Source of the DNA: Paracoccus sp. PAMC 22219
Lineage (GTDB): Bacteria; Pseudomonadota; Alphaproteobacteria; Rhodobacterales; Rhodobacteraceae
Reading direction: 5' to 3'
Length of the DNA stretch: 61,864 bases
NCBI RefSeq assembly: GCF_000787695.1
Contig: NZ_BBPH01000094.1
Location: 1 to 61,864 of the forward strand
Made by a program: the position numbers and the translations under genes. How positions within the stretch are numbered: position 1 is the stretch's first letter; every line of letters starts with the position of its first letter. The notes below the pieces were generated by a model. The model saw only the letters and a program-made list of their open reading frames with translations. It was not told the origin of the DNA and did not search any database. Of the stretch, positions 17,776 to 27,175 are shown piece by piece.

Positions 17776-18198
17776 ATGATTACCCGCACCGGATCGGCTG
17801 AATGGACTGGCGGCCTGAAAGAGGGCAAGGGCCAGGTCTCGACCAAGTCGGGCGCGCTGTCGGCGCAGCCCTATGGCTTCAACACCCGTTTCGAGGACAA
17901 GCCCGGCACCAACCCCGAAGAGCTGGTGGGCGCGGCCCATGCGTCCTGCTTTTCGATGGCGCTGGCGATGATGCTGGAACAGGAAGGCATTTCGGGTGTG
18001 TCGATCCAGACCAAGTCCGACATCTCGATGGACAAGGAGGGTGACGGCTTTGCGGTCAAGAAGGCGCACCTGACCACGACGATCACCGCCGACGCGGACC
18101 AGGCCAAGATCCTTGAGGTTGCCGAGAAGGCCAAGGCAGGCTGCCCGATCAGCAAGCTGCTGAACGCGGAAATCACCATGGACGCTTCGGTTTCCTGA
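17776..18198 (+). CDS. OsmC-family peroxiredoxin
   Basis: A 140-residue OsmC-type hydroperoxide reductase. The two catalytic cysteines are seen in AAHASCFSMALAM (near residue 59) and AKAGCPISK (near residue 120), with the supporting Glu in EELVGAAHASC. It reduces organic hydroperoxides in the cytoplasm. AAAGGA precedes the ATG. The stop overlaps the start of the next gene by one base (TGATG), so it is coupled to the transglutaminase-like gene. Confidence 0.93.
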   Translation: MITRTGSAEWTGGLKEGKGQVSTKSGALSAQPYGFNTRFEDKPGTNPEELVGAAHASCFSMALAMMLEQEGISGVSIQTKSDISMDKEGDGFAVKKAHLTTTITADADQAKILEVAEKAKAGCPISKLLNAEITMDASVS

Positions 18199-19049
18199 TG
18201 CGCGTCCGGGTCGGTCACGAGTTCCGTATCAAGGTCGAACAGCCGACCCCCCTGATCTGCCTTGTCGCCCCCGAGGCGGCACGGCACACCGATTTCGTGG
18301 CCCCCGAACAGGTCACCACGGAACCGCATGTCGACGTGCATGAGTATCGCGACCTGTTCGACAACATCTGTCGCCGCATGGTCGCCCCCGCCGGAGAGTT
18401 CATCCTGCGCGGCGATGTGACCCTGCACGACGACGAGATGTGGGACGATGTCGACTTCGCGGCCCAGGAGACGCGGGTCGAGGATCTGCCCGACGATGCC
18501 CTGATCTATCTGATGGCATCACGCTATGTCGAAAGCGACGTGCTGTCGCAGCAGGCGTGGGACCTGTTCGGGCACCTGCAGCCGGGCTGGGGCCGGGTTC
18601 AAGCGGTGATGGATCACGGACACAAGGTCCTGCAATTCGACTATGGCACGGCGTCGGTGTTCCGCACTGCCAATGACGCCAGCAAGGGCGGCATGGCCGT
18701 CTGTCGCGATTTTGCCCACCTGTCGCTGGCCTATCTGCGGGCGCTGAACATCCCGGCGCGCTATGTGAACGGTTATGTCGGCGACATCGGCGTGCCCAAG
18801 GTCGACGCGCCGATGGATTTTGCCGCCTGGATCGAGGTCTATCTGTCCGGCCGCTGGTGGACGTTCGACCCGCGCAACAACGAACGCCGCCTTGGCCGCG
18901 TCGTCGTCGCACGGGGTCGCGACGCGGCCGATGTGGCGATGCTGGCCAGCTTTGGCCCGCATCAGCTGGTCGGCTTCACCGTCTGGTGCCACCCGGTGGA
19001 CGAGAACGGGCAGGAGCTGGACGGTATGGCCTTTGGTCAGGCCACCTAG
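18198..19049 (+). CDS. transglutaminase-like (cysteine protease fold) protein
   Basis: A 283-residue cytoplasmic protein with a transglutaminase-like core. The N-terminal beta domain is followed by GGMAVCRDFAHLSLAYLRAL with the nucleophile Cys near residue 170, and by AAWIEVYLSGRWWTFDPRNN holding the Asp. In many members the third catalytic residue is the His of an FHAW motif; here that site reads DFAAW, so the His is replaced. Related alphaproteobacterial proteins often show DFSAW, so this may be a subfamily trait. It could act as peptidase or be catalytically altered. It is coupled to the OsmC gene and convergent with prfC. Confidence 0.82.
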   Translation: MRVRVGHEFRIKVEQPTPLICLVAPEAARHTDFVAPEQVTTEPHVDVHEYRDLFDNICRRMVAPAGEFILRGDVTLHDDEMWDDVDFAAQETRVEDLPDDALIYLMASRYVESDVLSQQAWDLFGHLQPGWGRVQAVMDHGHKVLQFDYGTASVFRTANDASKGGMAVCRDFAHLSLAYLRALNIPARYVNGYVGDIGVPKVDAPMDFAAWIEVYLSGRWWTFDPRNNERRLGRVVVARGRDAADVAMLASFGPHQLVGFTVWCHPVDENGQELDGMAFGQAT

Positions 19050-19052
19050 GTT

Positions 19053-20648
19053 TTAGACCATCATCTCCTTGGTCGCGGTCAGCCTTAGTTCAGGGTGATC
19101 GCGACCGATGCGGTCGATGTCCCATTGCAGGCGGGTCAGATAGACCAGATCGCCGTCATGGTCATGCGCCAGGTGACCCTTGTTCGTCTCCGCGAATGCA
19201 TCGACGACCGGCTTGGACCCGCTGACCCAACGCGCGCTGGTGAACTGGCTGCCCTCGAACCGCACAGGGATGCCGTATTCTAGCTCGATCCGGCTGGCCA
19301 GCACCTCGAATTGCAGCGCACCCACGACGCCGACGATGAAACCCGACCCGATGGCGGGCTTGAAGACCTTGGCGGCCCCCTCCTCGGCGAACTGCATCAG
19401 CGCCTTTTCCAGGTGCTTGGCCTTCATCGGATCGGTCGCGCGCACGGTCTGCAACAGTTCGGGCGCAAATGACGGGATGCCGGTGAACCGCAGCGTCTCC
19501 CCCTCGGTCAGGGCGTCGCCGATGCGCAGCTGGCCGTGGTTCGGAATGCCGATGATGTCGCCCGCCCAGGCCTCCTCGGCCAGTTCGCGGTCAGCAGCCA
19601 GGAACAGAACCGGGTTCGACACCGCCATCGGCTTTTTCGTGCGCACGTGGACCATCTTCATGCCACGTTCGAAATGCCCCGACGCCAGCCGGACAAAGGC
19701 CACGCGGTCGCGGTGCTTGGGGTCCATGTTGGCCTGCACCTTGAACACAAAGCCGGTCACGGTCTTTTCCTCCGGCGAAATCTCGCGTTCGGCGCTGTTC
19801 TGGGGCTGCGGCGGCGGGCCATAGGTGCTGATGCCCTGCATCAGCTCCTGCACGCCGAAACTGTTGATCGCGCTGCCGAACCAGATCGGCGTCATGTGGC
19901 CTTCCAGGAACGACTGGTGGTCAAAGGTCGGCAGCAGCTCGCGCGCCATCTCGACCTCCTCGCGCAGCTTGGCCAGCAGGTCGGCGGGAACATGTTCCGC
20001 CAGCTGCGGGTCGTCCAGCCCCTTCATCGAGATCGACTGCGCGACCTTGTTGCGGTCGGCCCGGTCCATCAGCTCCAGCCGATCGCCCAGCATGTCATAG
20101 CAGCCGATGAATTCGCGCCCGACCCCGATCGGCCAGGATGCCGGGGCCACGTCGATCGCCAGGTTCTCTTGGATCTCGTCGATGATCTCGAACGTGTCGC
20201 GGGATTCGCGGTCCATCTTGTTGCAGAACGTCAGGATCGGCAGGTCGCGCAGGCGGCAGACCTCGAACAGCTTGCGGGTCTGCGATTCGACGCCCTTGGC
20301 GCCGTCGATGACCATGATCGCCGCATCCACCGCCGTCAGCGTGCGATAGGTATCTTCCGAAAAATCGCTGTGGCCCGGCGTGTCCACCAGGTTGAAGCGA
20401 TGTCCGTCAAAATCGAACGACATTGCCGACGCGGACACTGAAATGCCGCGATCCTGTTCCATCTTCATGAAATCCGACCGCGTGCGCCGCGCCTCGCCCT
20501 TGGCACGCACCTGTCCGGCCATCTGGATGGCGCCACCGTACAGCAGGAACTTCTCGGTCAGCGTTGTCTTGCCGGCATCGGGATGCGAGATGATCGCAAA
20601 GGTCCGGCGGCGGGCGATTTCGGGCGGAAGCTGGGGGCGGTTTGTCAT
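19053..20648 (-). CDS. prfC: peptide chain release factor 3
   Basis: A 531-residue translational GTPase of the RF3 class, which recycles RF1/RF2 from the ribosome after termination. The G1 motif SHPDAGKTTLTEK, G2 region RDRGISVSASAMSF, G3 DTPGHSDFSEDT and G4 NKMDRES are all present, followed by domains II and III. Length and motifs fit RF3 and exclude EF-G. The start codon and gene length agree with the family. It is convergent with the gene at 18198 and divergent from that at 20784. Confidence 0.96.
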   Translation of the reverse strand: MTNRPQLPPEIARRRTFAIISHPDAGKTTLTEKFLLYGGAIQMAGQVRAKGEARRTRSDFMKMEQDRGISVSASAMSFDFDGHRFNLVDTPGHSDFSEDTYRTLTAVDAAIMVIDGAKGVESQTRKLFEVCRLRDLPILTFCNKMDRESRDTFEIIDEIQENLAIDVAPASWPIGVGREFIGCYDMLGDRLELMDRADRNKVAQSISMKGLDDPQLAEHVPADLLAKLREEVEMARELLPTFDHQSFLEGHMTPIWFGSAINSFGVQELMQGISTYGPPPQPQNSAEREISPEEKTVTGFVFKVQANMDPKHRDRVAFVRLASGHFERGMKMVHVRTKKPMAVSNPVLFLAADRELAEEAWAGDIIGIPNHGQLRIGDALTEGETLRFTGIPSFAPELLQTVRATDPMKAKHLEKALMQFAEEGAAKVFKPAIGSGFIVGVVGALQFEVLASRIELEYGIPVRFEGSQFTSARWVSGSKPVVDAFAETNKGHLAHDHDGDLVYLTRLQWDIDRIGRDHPELRLTATKEMMV

Positions 20649-20783
20649 GCCGCGGCTTTAGCGCGCCCGCGCGCCCGACGCAATTCCCGGCATCATGCCG
20701 CCAATGGCGCGAATTGTCTGCATCCGGTTCTTGAACATGCGCGTCCTTGACGCATGATCATCACGAAACGGACGAGGGCACAG

Positions 20784-22196
20784 ATGGATGGATCACTGGA
20801 CCAATTGATGCGGCTGCTGTCCAATCGCGGCCTGGAATGGCTGCGCCAACGCATCATGGCACTGCCCGATCCCTGTCCCGTGGACCATCCCGACATCGGC
20901 GCGCTGGCGCTGGTGGGACAGGTCGCGCCGGTGCTGTCGGGCCTGCGCGGACGGATCTCGCCGATCGAGGTCATCGTGCTGCGGCGGCTGACGCCGGACC
21001 TGATCCGCCAAGGCGCCCTGCGCGTCCTGGACGGCGCGCGGGACGACGCGATGGTGCGGCTGATGCTGGCGGGAGGCTGGTCGCCCAGACCGACCCCCTG
21101 TGGCAATTGGCGTGCGAGGCGCTGGCCGACGATCCCGCCTGCCCTTGCCGCACAGGCTGGCCCTGTGCGACGACCCTGCCCTGCTGGAGCAGGCCGAGAC
21201 CGCGCTGACCACGCCCCCGGCCCTGATCACCCCCAATCACGTGGCCCAGGTGGCGCAGCTGCTGATGCAGCTTTATCACCACGGCGCCCGGCGCCCCCGC
21301 CTGTCGCATCCGCGCGCCTACACGCTGATCTTCGATCACCTGCGGATGCTGGCGGACTGGGCGCAGGGGGCGGGATGCACGGGGTCGGTCGCCCGGATCG
21401 CGTTCTGCCTGCGGCTGCTGGACAACGACCATCCGGTGGCCGACATGATGTCGGACCTGATCCAGGTCCAGCGCCCCGATGGATCATTTCCTATCAGGCT
21501 GGGCTTTGGCACGGCGGACCAGGCGTTCGCGGACGCGGTCCAGCCGACGGTCCAAGTGGCGATGGCCCTGCACATGGCCGCGTGGAAGCGTTGGCACGGG
21601 CCCGCGCCCGTCTGGCTGCAGCCCCACCCCGTCCAGACCGCAGCCCGCCAGCTGGCCGACCGGATCGCGGCGATGGATATTCCCGCCGGCATGGCCCTGT
21701 CCGTGGCGACCAGCCTGTCCCGCGCAACCGGAGAGAACTGGTTTCCCCGGCTGGCCCCCCCGCGCCACGTGGCACCCGACGATCTGGCGCGCTTGGGGCG
21801 GGTCTGCTTTCGGGATCCGTTCTCGGCCCGGCATCTGCGGGGATGGCTGGGTCTGACCCGCCAGGCGCGCGCCCGACATGCGTCGACGATCAGGAAGCGG
21901 CGTGGCTGGCAGGCCGCACCGTGGCCATCGCGACACCCCTGCCCGATGCGTTGGTCCGGATGTGGGACCGCGCCGCCGTGGCGGGCGATGTCGTGTCGTT
22001 CATCGATTGCGCGCGGGTGGCACAACACCACATGGACGGCCCGGCCACCCCCGCCATCCGCGCCATGACCCGGCACCTGTGCGTCGCGGCGCTGACGCAG
22101 GACGCACCCCTGCCCCAGATGCTGGAGAGCCTCGATCGCCTGACCCTGCTGTCCCGCCTGTTCGAGCCCGAAGCAATGGCTGCAGCGGCCGCCTGA
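20784..22196 (+). pseudogene. conserved helical protein with a terpenoid-cyclase-like repeat, three frame breaks
   Basis: The protein can be read as about 471 residues only by crossing frames three times, each with one base missing: near 21073 (LAGG to LVAQTDPLW), near 21143 (DDPACP to LPHRLALCDDP) and near 21872 (LTRQARA to PTCVDDQEAAW). It is rich in helices. The stretch LIQVQRPDGSFPIRLGFG resembles the QRxDGSW repeat of prenyltransferase/squalene-cyclase toroids. The start at 20784 has GAGGG about 7 bases upstream. Convergent with fhs. The three lesions mean either a decayed gene or a locally poor sequence. Function unknown. Confidence 0.6.
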
Positions 22197-22201
22197 TTAC
22201 G

Positions 22202-23866
22202 TCAGAACAGCCCTTCGACCTGCCCCAGGTCGTCCAGCCGGATGACCTCGGCCGCGGGATGGCGCGGCAGGCCCGGCATGGTCATGATCTGCCCGCAGAT
22301 GGCCACGACGAACCCCGCGCCTGCGTTCAGCCGCACCTCTCGCACCGGGATGACATGCCCGGTGGGCGCACCGCGCAAATCGGGGTCGGTCGAAAAGCTG
22401 TACTGCGTCTTGGCGATGCAGACGGGCATGTGGCCATGCCCCGCCGCCTGCCACGCCGCCAGCTGATCCAGCACCCCGGGTCCGGGTTCCACCCGTGCGG
22501 CGCGGTGAATATGGGTGCAGATCGTCTGGATCTTGTCCCACAGCGGCATCGCATCCGGGTACAGCGTCGCGAATTGTGCGGGCTGATCCGCCAAGGCCAC
22601 GACCGCGCGGGCCAGATCCTCGGCCCCCGCGCCGCCCATGGCCCAGTGCCGCGCCAAAATCGCCTGCACGCCCTGATCGGCGCAATAGGCCTGAAGGGCC
22701 GCGATCTCGGCCGGTGTGTCGCCGTCGAAATGGTTCAGCGCCACGACGACGGGCAGGCCAAAGCTGCGGATGTTCTCGATATGGCGGCCCAGATTGGCGC
22801 AACCCGCGGTGACGGCGGCAACATCCTCGGCCCCGAGATCGGCCTTGGCCACGCCACCGTTCATCTTCAGCGCCCGCACGGTCGCGACCAGCACCACGGC
22901 CGCCGGCGACAGCCCCGCCAGGCGGCACTTGATGTTCAGGAACTTCTCGGCGCCCAGATCGGCGCCAAATCCCGCTTCGGTCACCACGTAATCGGACAGG
23001 CGCAGCGCGGCGCGCGTCGCGATGACGCTGTTGCAGCCGTGGGCGATATTGGCGAACGGCCCGCCGTGGACCAAGGCCGGGTTGTTCTCCAACGTCTGGA
23101 CCAGGTTCGGCTGCAGCGCGTCCTTGAGCAGGACGGTCATCGCGCCGTCCGCCTGCAGGTCGCGTGCGGTGACCGGCTGACGGTCGCGGTCATAGCCTAC
23201 GACGATGCGGCCAAGACGGTCCTGCAGATCGGCCAGATCGCGCGACAGGCACAGGATCGCCATCACCTCGGACGCAACGGTGATGTCGAAACCGGTCTGG
23301 CGCGAAAACCCGTTCGCCGGACCGCCAAGGCCCACCACGACATCGCGCAGTGCGCGGTCGTTCATGTCCATGACCCGCCGCCAGGTGATGCGTCGCGTGT
23401 CGATGTCCAGCGCGTTGCCCCAGTGGATGTGGTTGTCGATCATCGCGGCCAGCAGGTTGTGGGCCGATGTGATGGCGTGGAAATCGCCGGTGAAGTGAAG
23501 GTTCATCTCCTCCATCGGCACGATCTGGGCACGCCCGCCCCCGGCCGCCCCGCCCTTCATGCCGAAGTTCGGGCCAAGGCTGGCTTCGCGGATGCAGATG
23601 GTGGCGCGGTGGCCGATCCGGTTCAGTGCATCGCCCAGGCCCACCGTCGTCGTGGTCTTGCCCTCTCCCGCAGGGGTAGGGTTGATGGCGGTGACCAGGA
23701 TCAGCCGGCCTTCGGGCCCGGTCAGACCGGCCAGCGCGTCATGGGTGATCTTGGCCTTGTCATGGCCATAGGGCAGGATCTGGTCGGGCGTCAGGCCAAG
23801 ACGGGCGGCGATGTCGTTGATCGGGCGCTTGGTCGCCTCGCGCGCGATCTGAAGGTCGGTCTGCAT
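22202..23866 (-). CDS. fhs: formate-tetrahydrofolate ligase
   Basis: A 554-residue formyltetrahydrofolate synthetase, which uses ATP to join formate to tetrahydrofolate in one-carbon metabolism. Signature stretches include the ATP-binding [18 protein letters not shown] and [16 protein letters not shown](MN), the substrate region [22 protein letters not shown], and the cation site near the C-terminus. Length and motifs are complete. It lies just upstream of nothing coding on the same strand until the universal stress gene ending at 23870, only 3 bases from its start, so these two and the TRAP genes may be one long transcript. Confidence 0.96.
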   Translation of the reverse strand: MQTDLQIAREATKRPINDIAARLGLTPDQILPYGHDKAKITHDALAGLTGPEGRLILVTAINPTPAGEGKTTTTVGLGDALNRIGHRATICIREASLGPNFGMKGGAAGGGRAQIVPMEEMNLHFTGDFHAITSAHNLLAAMIDNHIHWGNALDIDTRRITWRRVMDMNDRALRDVVVGLGGPANGFSRQTGFDITVASEVMAILCLSRDLADLQDRLGRIVVGYDRDRQPVTARDLQADGAMTVLLKDALQPNLVQTLENNPALVHGGPFANIAHGCNSVIATRAALRLSDYVVTEAGFGADLGAEKFLNIKCRLAGLSPAAVVLVATVRALKMNGGVAKADLGAEDVAAVTAGCANLGRHIENIRSFGLPVVVALNHFDGDTPAEIAALQAYCADQGVQAILARHWAMGGAGAEDLARAVVALADQPAQFATLYPDAMPLWDKIQTICTHIHRAARVEPGPGVLDQLAAWQAAGHGHMPVCIAKTQYSFSTDPDLRGAPTGHVIPVREVRLNAGAGFVVAICGQIMTMPGLPRHPAAEVIRLDDLGQVEGLF

Positions 23867-23869
23867 GTT

Positions 23870-24295
23870 TCAGCGCACCACCATGACCGAGACCGGCGAA
23901 TGGCGCACGACCGCGTTCGCATCGCGGCTGACCAGGATGCTGCGCAGCTCGTCCGGCTTGTCGCTGGCCATCACGATCAGGTCGGCCTTGTGGCGGGCCG
24001 CGGCGCGCAGAATCGTTTCCGCCACGTGCCCGTGGCCCACATGGACCTGCACCCGCGACTGGTCGGGGAAATGCTGGCTGGCGAAATCGTCCAACGCGCC
24101 CTTCATCTTCTGAAGGGCCTTCTGCTCGTATCCCTTGGGCAGGAAGGTCGCCACCATCGAGCTGCCAAAGTCGTGCACGATCCCCAGCAGGTGGATCACG
24201 CCATGCTCGCCCGCCAGCCGCATCGCGGCAGGCAGGGCCTTTTCCCAGCTTTCGGGATGCTGAAGGTCGATCGGCAACAGCACGACGTCATGCAT
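23870..24295 (-). CDS. universal stress protein (UspA family)
   Basis: A 141-residue UspA-fold protein. It has the N-terminal strand VVLLPIDLQHPESW, and the nucleotide-binding G-x2-G-x9-G-S/T-like segment reads DKPDELRSILVSRDANAVVRHSPVSVMVV, which is altered from the canonical ATP-binding form. Its start overlaps the stop of the TRAP permease gene by 8 bases, so the two are coupled. In Halomonas the TRAP transporter TeaABC is followed by the universal stress protein TeaD, which lowers uptake; this gene may play the same role here (inference from arrangement). Confidence 0.88.
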   Translation of the reverse strand: MHDVVLLPIDLQHPESWEKALPAAMRLAGEHGVIHLLGIVHDFGSSMVATFLPKGYEQKALQKMKGALDDFASQHFPDQSRVQVHVGHGHVAETILRAAARHKADLIVMASDKPDELRSILVSRDANAVVRHSPVSVMVVR

Positions 24296-27095
24296 GGCGC
24301 GGTCCTTTCACGGGCTGGGGGCGCGTCTCGCGCCGACGCTGCGACCAGATCACCAGACCCATCAGCAGGAAGGCCGGGATATAGATCCAGTACCGCGACG
24401 GTGCGGCCGCCGGGGCATTCACGGCAAGCACGGTCTGATCCCAGTCCAGCCCCGCCGCCTGCGCCGGGCTGTCGAAGGCCACGTTGTCGATCAGCGTGCG
24501 GTCGCCATCCTGGATCAGGGTGATTCCCGTGGCCTCCAGCCGCTCCTCGCCGGTTGCGCCTTCTGGGACGGCCAGCAGGGCAGTGAATTCGACCGGGTTG
24601 CCGATATCGTTCAGCCCGGCGATGCGCAGGCGCAGGCCGTCGCCGACCTCGCTGGCGTCAAGGGCCTGCACCAGCTCCGACCCGGGACGTTCCTCGAACG
24701 GCGGGAAGACATAGCCCCAGAAGAAGCCGGGCCGGAAGATCGTGAACGCGATCAGCAGCAGCATCGCCGTCTCCCACAGCTTGCTGCGGACCAGGAACCA
24801 CCCCTGCGTCGCCGCCGCGAACAGCAGCATCGCGATGGTCGCGGTGATGAAGACAAAGATCCCCTGCCCCCAGCCCACATCGATCAGCAGCAGGTCGGTG
24901 TTGAAGATGAACAGGAACGGCAGCACCGCCGTCCGCATGCTGTAGCCGAAGGCGATGACACCGGTCTTGATCGGATCGCCCCCCGACACGGCCGCGGCGG
25001 CGAAGGACGCCAGGCCCACGGGCGGGGTCACATCGGCCATGATGCCAAAATAGAACACGAACAGGTGCACCGCGATCAGCGGCACGATCAGCCCGTTCTG
25101 CTGGCCAAGCGTCACGATGACCGGCGCCAGCAGCGCCGAGACGACGATATAGTTCGCCGTGGTCGGCAGCCCCATCCCCAAGATCAGCGACAGGACCGCG
25201 GTCAGGCCCAGGATGGCCAGCAGGTTGCCGCCCGACAGGACCTCGACGACCTCGGCCAGGGCCGATCCCACGCCGGTCTGGCTGACCGCGCCCACGATGA
25301 TGCCCGCGGTCGCCGTGGCGATGCCGATGCCGATCATGTTGCGCGCGCCGGAAATCAGGCCATCCACCAGGTCGTCGAACCCGGCCCGCAGCGCGCGCCC
25401 GGTGCGGGCGTTTCCGGTGCGGTCCGATCCGCGCAGCATCACCATCAGCGGCCGCTGCGTCAGCAGGATAAAGATCATGTAGGCCGTCGCCCAGAAGGCC
25501 GACAGGCCCGGCGACAGACGGTCCACCATCAGCGCCCAGACAAGCACGACGACGGGCAGGATGAAATGCAGCCCCGACCGGACCGTCGGCCCAGGCAGCG
25601 GCAGTTCCGTCACCGGCGCGTTGGGATCGTCGATCTGCAGCGGTTCCTCGCGCGAGGCGACCCACAGCAGGCCCACATAGGCCGCGGTCAGGATGCCGAA
25701 GACGACATAGGGCGCGGCGGACCCAAAGGCCGGACGGATCCAGCCCATCAGGTAATAGACCGCCAGCGACAGCGCGCAGATGCCCGCGATCAGAAAGGCC
25801 GTGAACATCAGCCGGCGCAGCAGCGGCGGCGGCGTATAGGCACGCGGCAGGCCCTGCATCCCGGCCTTCATCGCCTCCAGGTGCACGATATAGACCAGCG
25901 CGATATAGCTGATCGTGGCGGGCAGGAAGGCGTGCTTGACCACGTCGAAATAGGGGATGCCCACGTATTCGACCATCAGGAAGGCCGCGGCGCCCATGAC
26001 CGGTGGCATGATTTGACCGTTGACCGATGACGCGGTTTCCACCGCACCTGCCTTTTCGCTGGAAAAGCCCACCTTCTTCATCAGCGGGATGGTGAAGGTG
26101 CCCGTGGTCACCACGTTGGCGATGGAGGACCCGGAAATCAGCCCGGTCATGGCGCTGCTGACGACGGCGGCCTTGGCCGGTCCGCCCCGCAGGTGACCCA
26201 TCAGCGAAAAGGCGACCTGGATGAAATAGTTGCCGGCCCCGGCCTTGTCCAACAGGGCGCCGAACAGCACGAACAGGAAGACGAAGCTGGTCGATACGCC
26301 CAGGGCGATACCGAAGATGCCCTCGGTCGTGACCCATTGGTGGTTGGCGACCTCGGCCAGCGAATTGCCGCGATGCGCGATGATCGACGGCATGTAGGGA
26401 CCCAGGAAGGTATAGGCCAGGAACACCGTGGCCACGATCATCAGGGCCGGGCCAAGGCTGCGACGCGTGGCCTCCAGCAGCAGCAGGATGCCCACCACGG
26501 CCACGATCAGGTCGATGGTGATCGGCGCGCCGACCCGGCGGCCAAGCGCGTCGCTGTTGACAAAGACGTACATGGTGACGGCCACGCCCAGCAGCGCCAG
26601 CGCCCATTCCCAGGGCGGAACGCGGCTCTTGGGACTGCCCAGCAGCACCGCCGCAACGATGCCCCCACCGGCCAGCGCCAGCCACCAGATCGGCATGGTC
26701 GCGGGCGCGCCATAGATGAACAGGCCCGACAGGATCACCGGAACCGACACCCCAAGGGCCAGCTGGAACGGTGATTTTTCAGCGGGGTAGGCCATGAAAG
26801 CCAGAAACAGCGCGAAGGCCAGGTGGACCGCGCGGGCATCCGTGGCGCTGATGATGGCAAAGTTCAGCATGAAGGGCAGCGGAGAGGCGATCCACAGCTG
26901 GAACAGCGACCAGCACAGGGCCACGCCCAGGATCAGCTTGCCCACCACACCCGGCGGCGTGCGCGCGCCGGTATCCGCGGAGGCGACGAGTTCGTCCAGT
27001 TCTTCCTGGGTCAGGGCACCGCGGCCCGCGGCCTGCATCTCGACCGCGCTGGCCTGCTGCTGGCGCTCCCTGGTCTTGTTGTCGTCGCTCATCAC
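24288..27095 (-). CDS. TRAP transporter fused permease (DctQM type, TAXI system)
   Basis: A 935-residue inner-membrane protein that joins the small (DctQ-like) and large (DctM-like) TRAP permease parts in one chain, with many hydrophobic helices and a soluble C-terminal region (about residues 790-900, VPEGATGEERLEATG, then a PDZ-like VAFDSPAQAAGLDWDQ) before a last helix. TRAP systems import organic acids or osmolytes using an ion gradient. Sequences such as GLISGSSIANVVTTGTFTIPLMKK and LGMGLPTTANYIVVSAL are typical of the large subunit. It lies downstream of the TAXI-type binding protein and overlaps the universal stress gene. Confidence 0.93.
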   Translation of the reverse strand: MMSDDNKTRERQQQASAVEMQAAGRGALTQEELDELVASADTGARTPPGVVGKLILGVALCWSLFQLWIASPLPFMLNFAIISATDARAVHLAFALFLAFMAYPAEKSPFQLALGVSVPVILSGLFIYGAPATMPIWWLALAGGGIVAAVLLGSPKSRVPPWEWALALLGVAVTMYVFVNSDALGRRVGAPITIDLIVAVVGILLLLEATRRSLGPALMIVATVFLAYTFLGPYMPSIIAHRGNSLAEVANHQWVTTEGIFGIALGVSTSFVFLFVLFGALLDKAGAGNYFIQVAFSLMGHLRGGPAKAAVVSSAMTGLISGSSIANVVTTGTFTIPLMKKVGFSSEKAGAVETASSVNGQIMPPVMGAAAFLMVEYVGIPYFDVVKHAFLPATISYIALVYIVHLEAMKAGMQGLPRAYTPPPLLRRLMFTAFLIAGICALSLAVYYLMGWIRPAFGSAAPYVVFGILTAAYVGLLWVASREEPLQIDDPNAPVTELPLPGPTVRSGLHFILPVVVLVWALMVDRLSPGLSAFWATAYMIFILLTQRPLMVMLRGSDRTGNARTGRALRAGFDDLVDGLISGARNMIGIGIATATAGIIVGAVSQTGVGSALAEVVEVLSGGNLLAILGLTAVLSLILGMGLPTTANYIVVSALLAPVIVTLGQQNGLIVPLIAVHLFVFYFGIMADVTPPVGLASFAAAAVSGGDPIKTGVIAFGYSMRTAVLPFLFIFNTDLLLIDVGWGQGIFVFITATIAMLLFAAATQGWFLVRSKLWETAMLLLIAFTIFRPGFFWGYVFPPFEERPGSELVQALDASEVGDGLRLRIAGLNDIGNPVEFTALLAVPEGATGEERLEATGITLIQDGDRTLIDNVAFDSPAQAAGLDWDQTVLAVNAPAAAPSRYWIYIPAFLLMGLVIWSQRRRETRPQPVKGPRHA

Positions 27096-27139
27096 GGCAC
27101 CCCCTGCGATGCGTCTTGTTGTTCGTTGATCATGATGAA

Positions 27140-27161
27140 GGGCGGCCCGTTGGGGCCGCCC
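27140..27161. terminator. hairpin between TAXI receptor and TRAP permease genes
   Basis: GGGCGGCCC and GGGCCGCCC form a 9-bp stem with loop GTTG, 15 bases after the receptor stop on the minus strand. There is no T run beyond it. Such intergenic hairpins usually protect the upstream mRNA and keep the binding protein more abundant than the permease. Confidence 0.55.
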
Positions 27162-27175
27162 CGGTCAGGCGTGGA

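Noticed and set aside
21878..24523. A very long plus-strand open frame (about 880 codons)
   Set aside because: It lies antisense to fhs, the universal stress gene and the TRAP permease, which have clear family motifs. High GC creates long empty antisense frames here.
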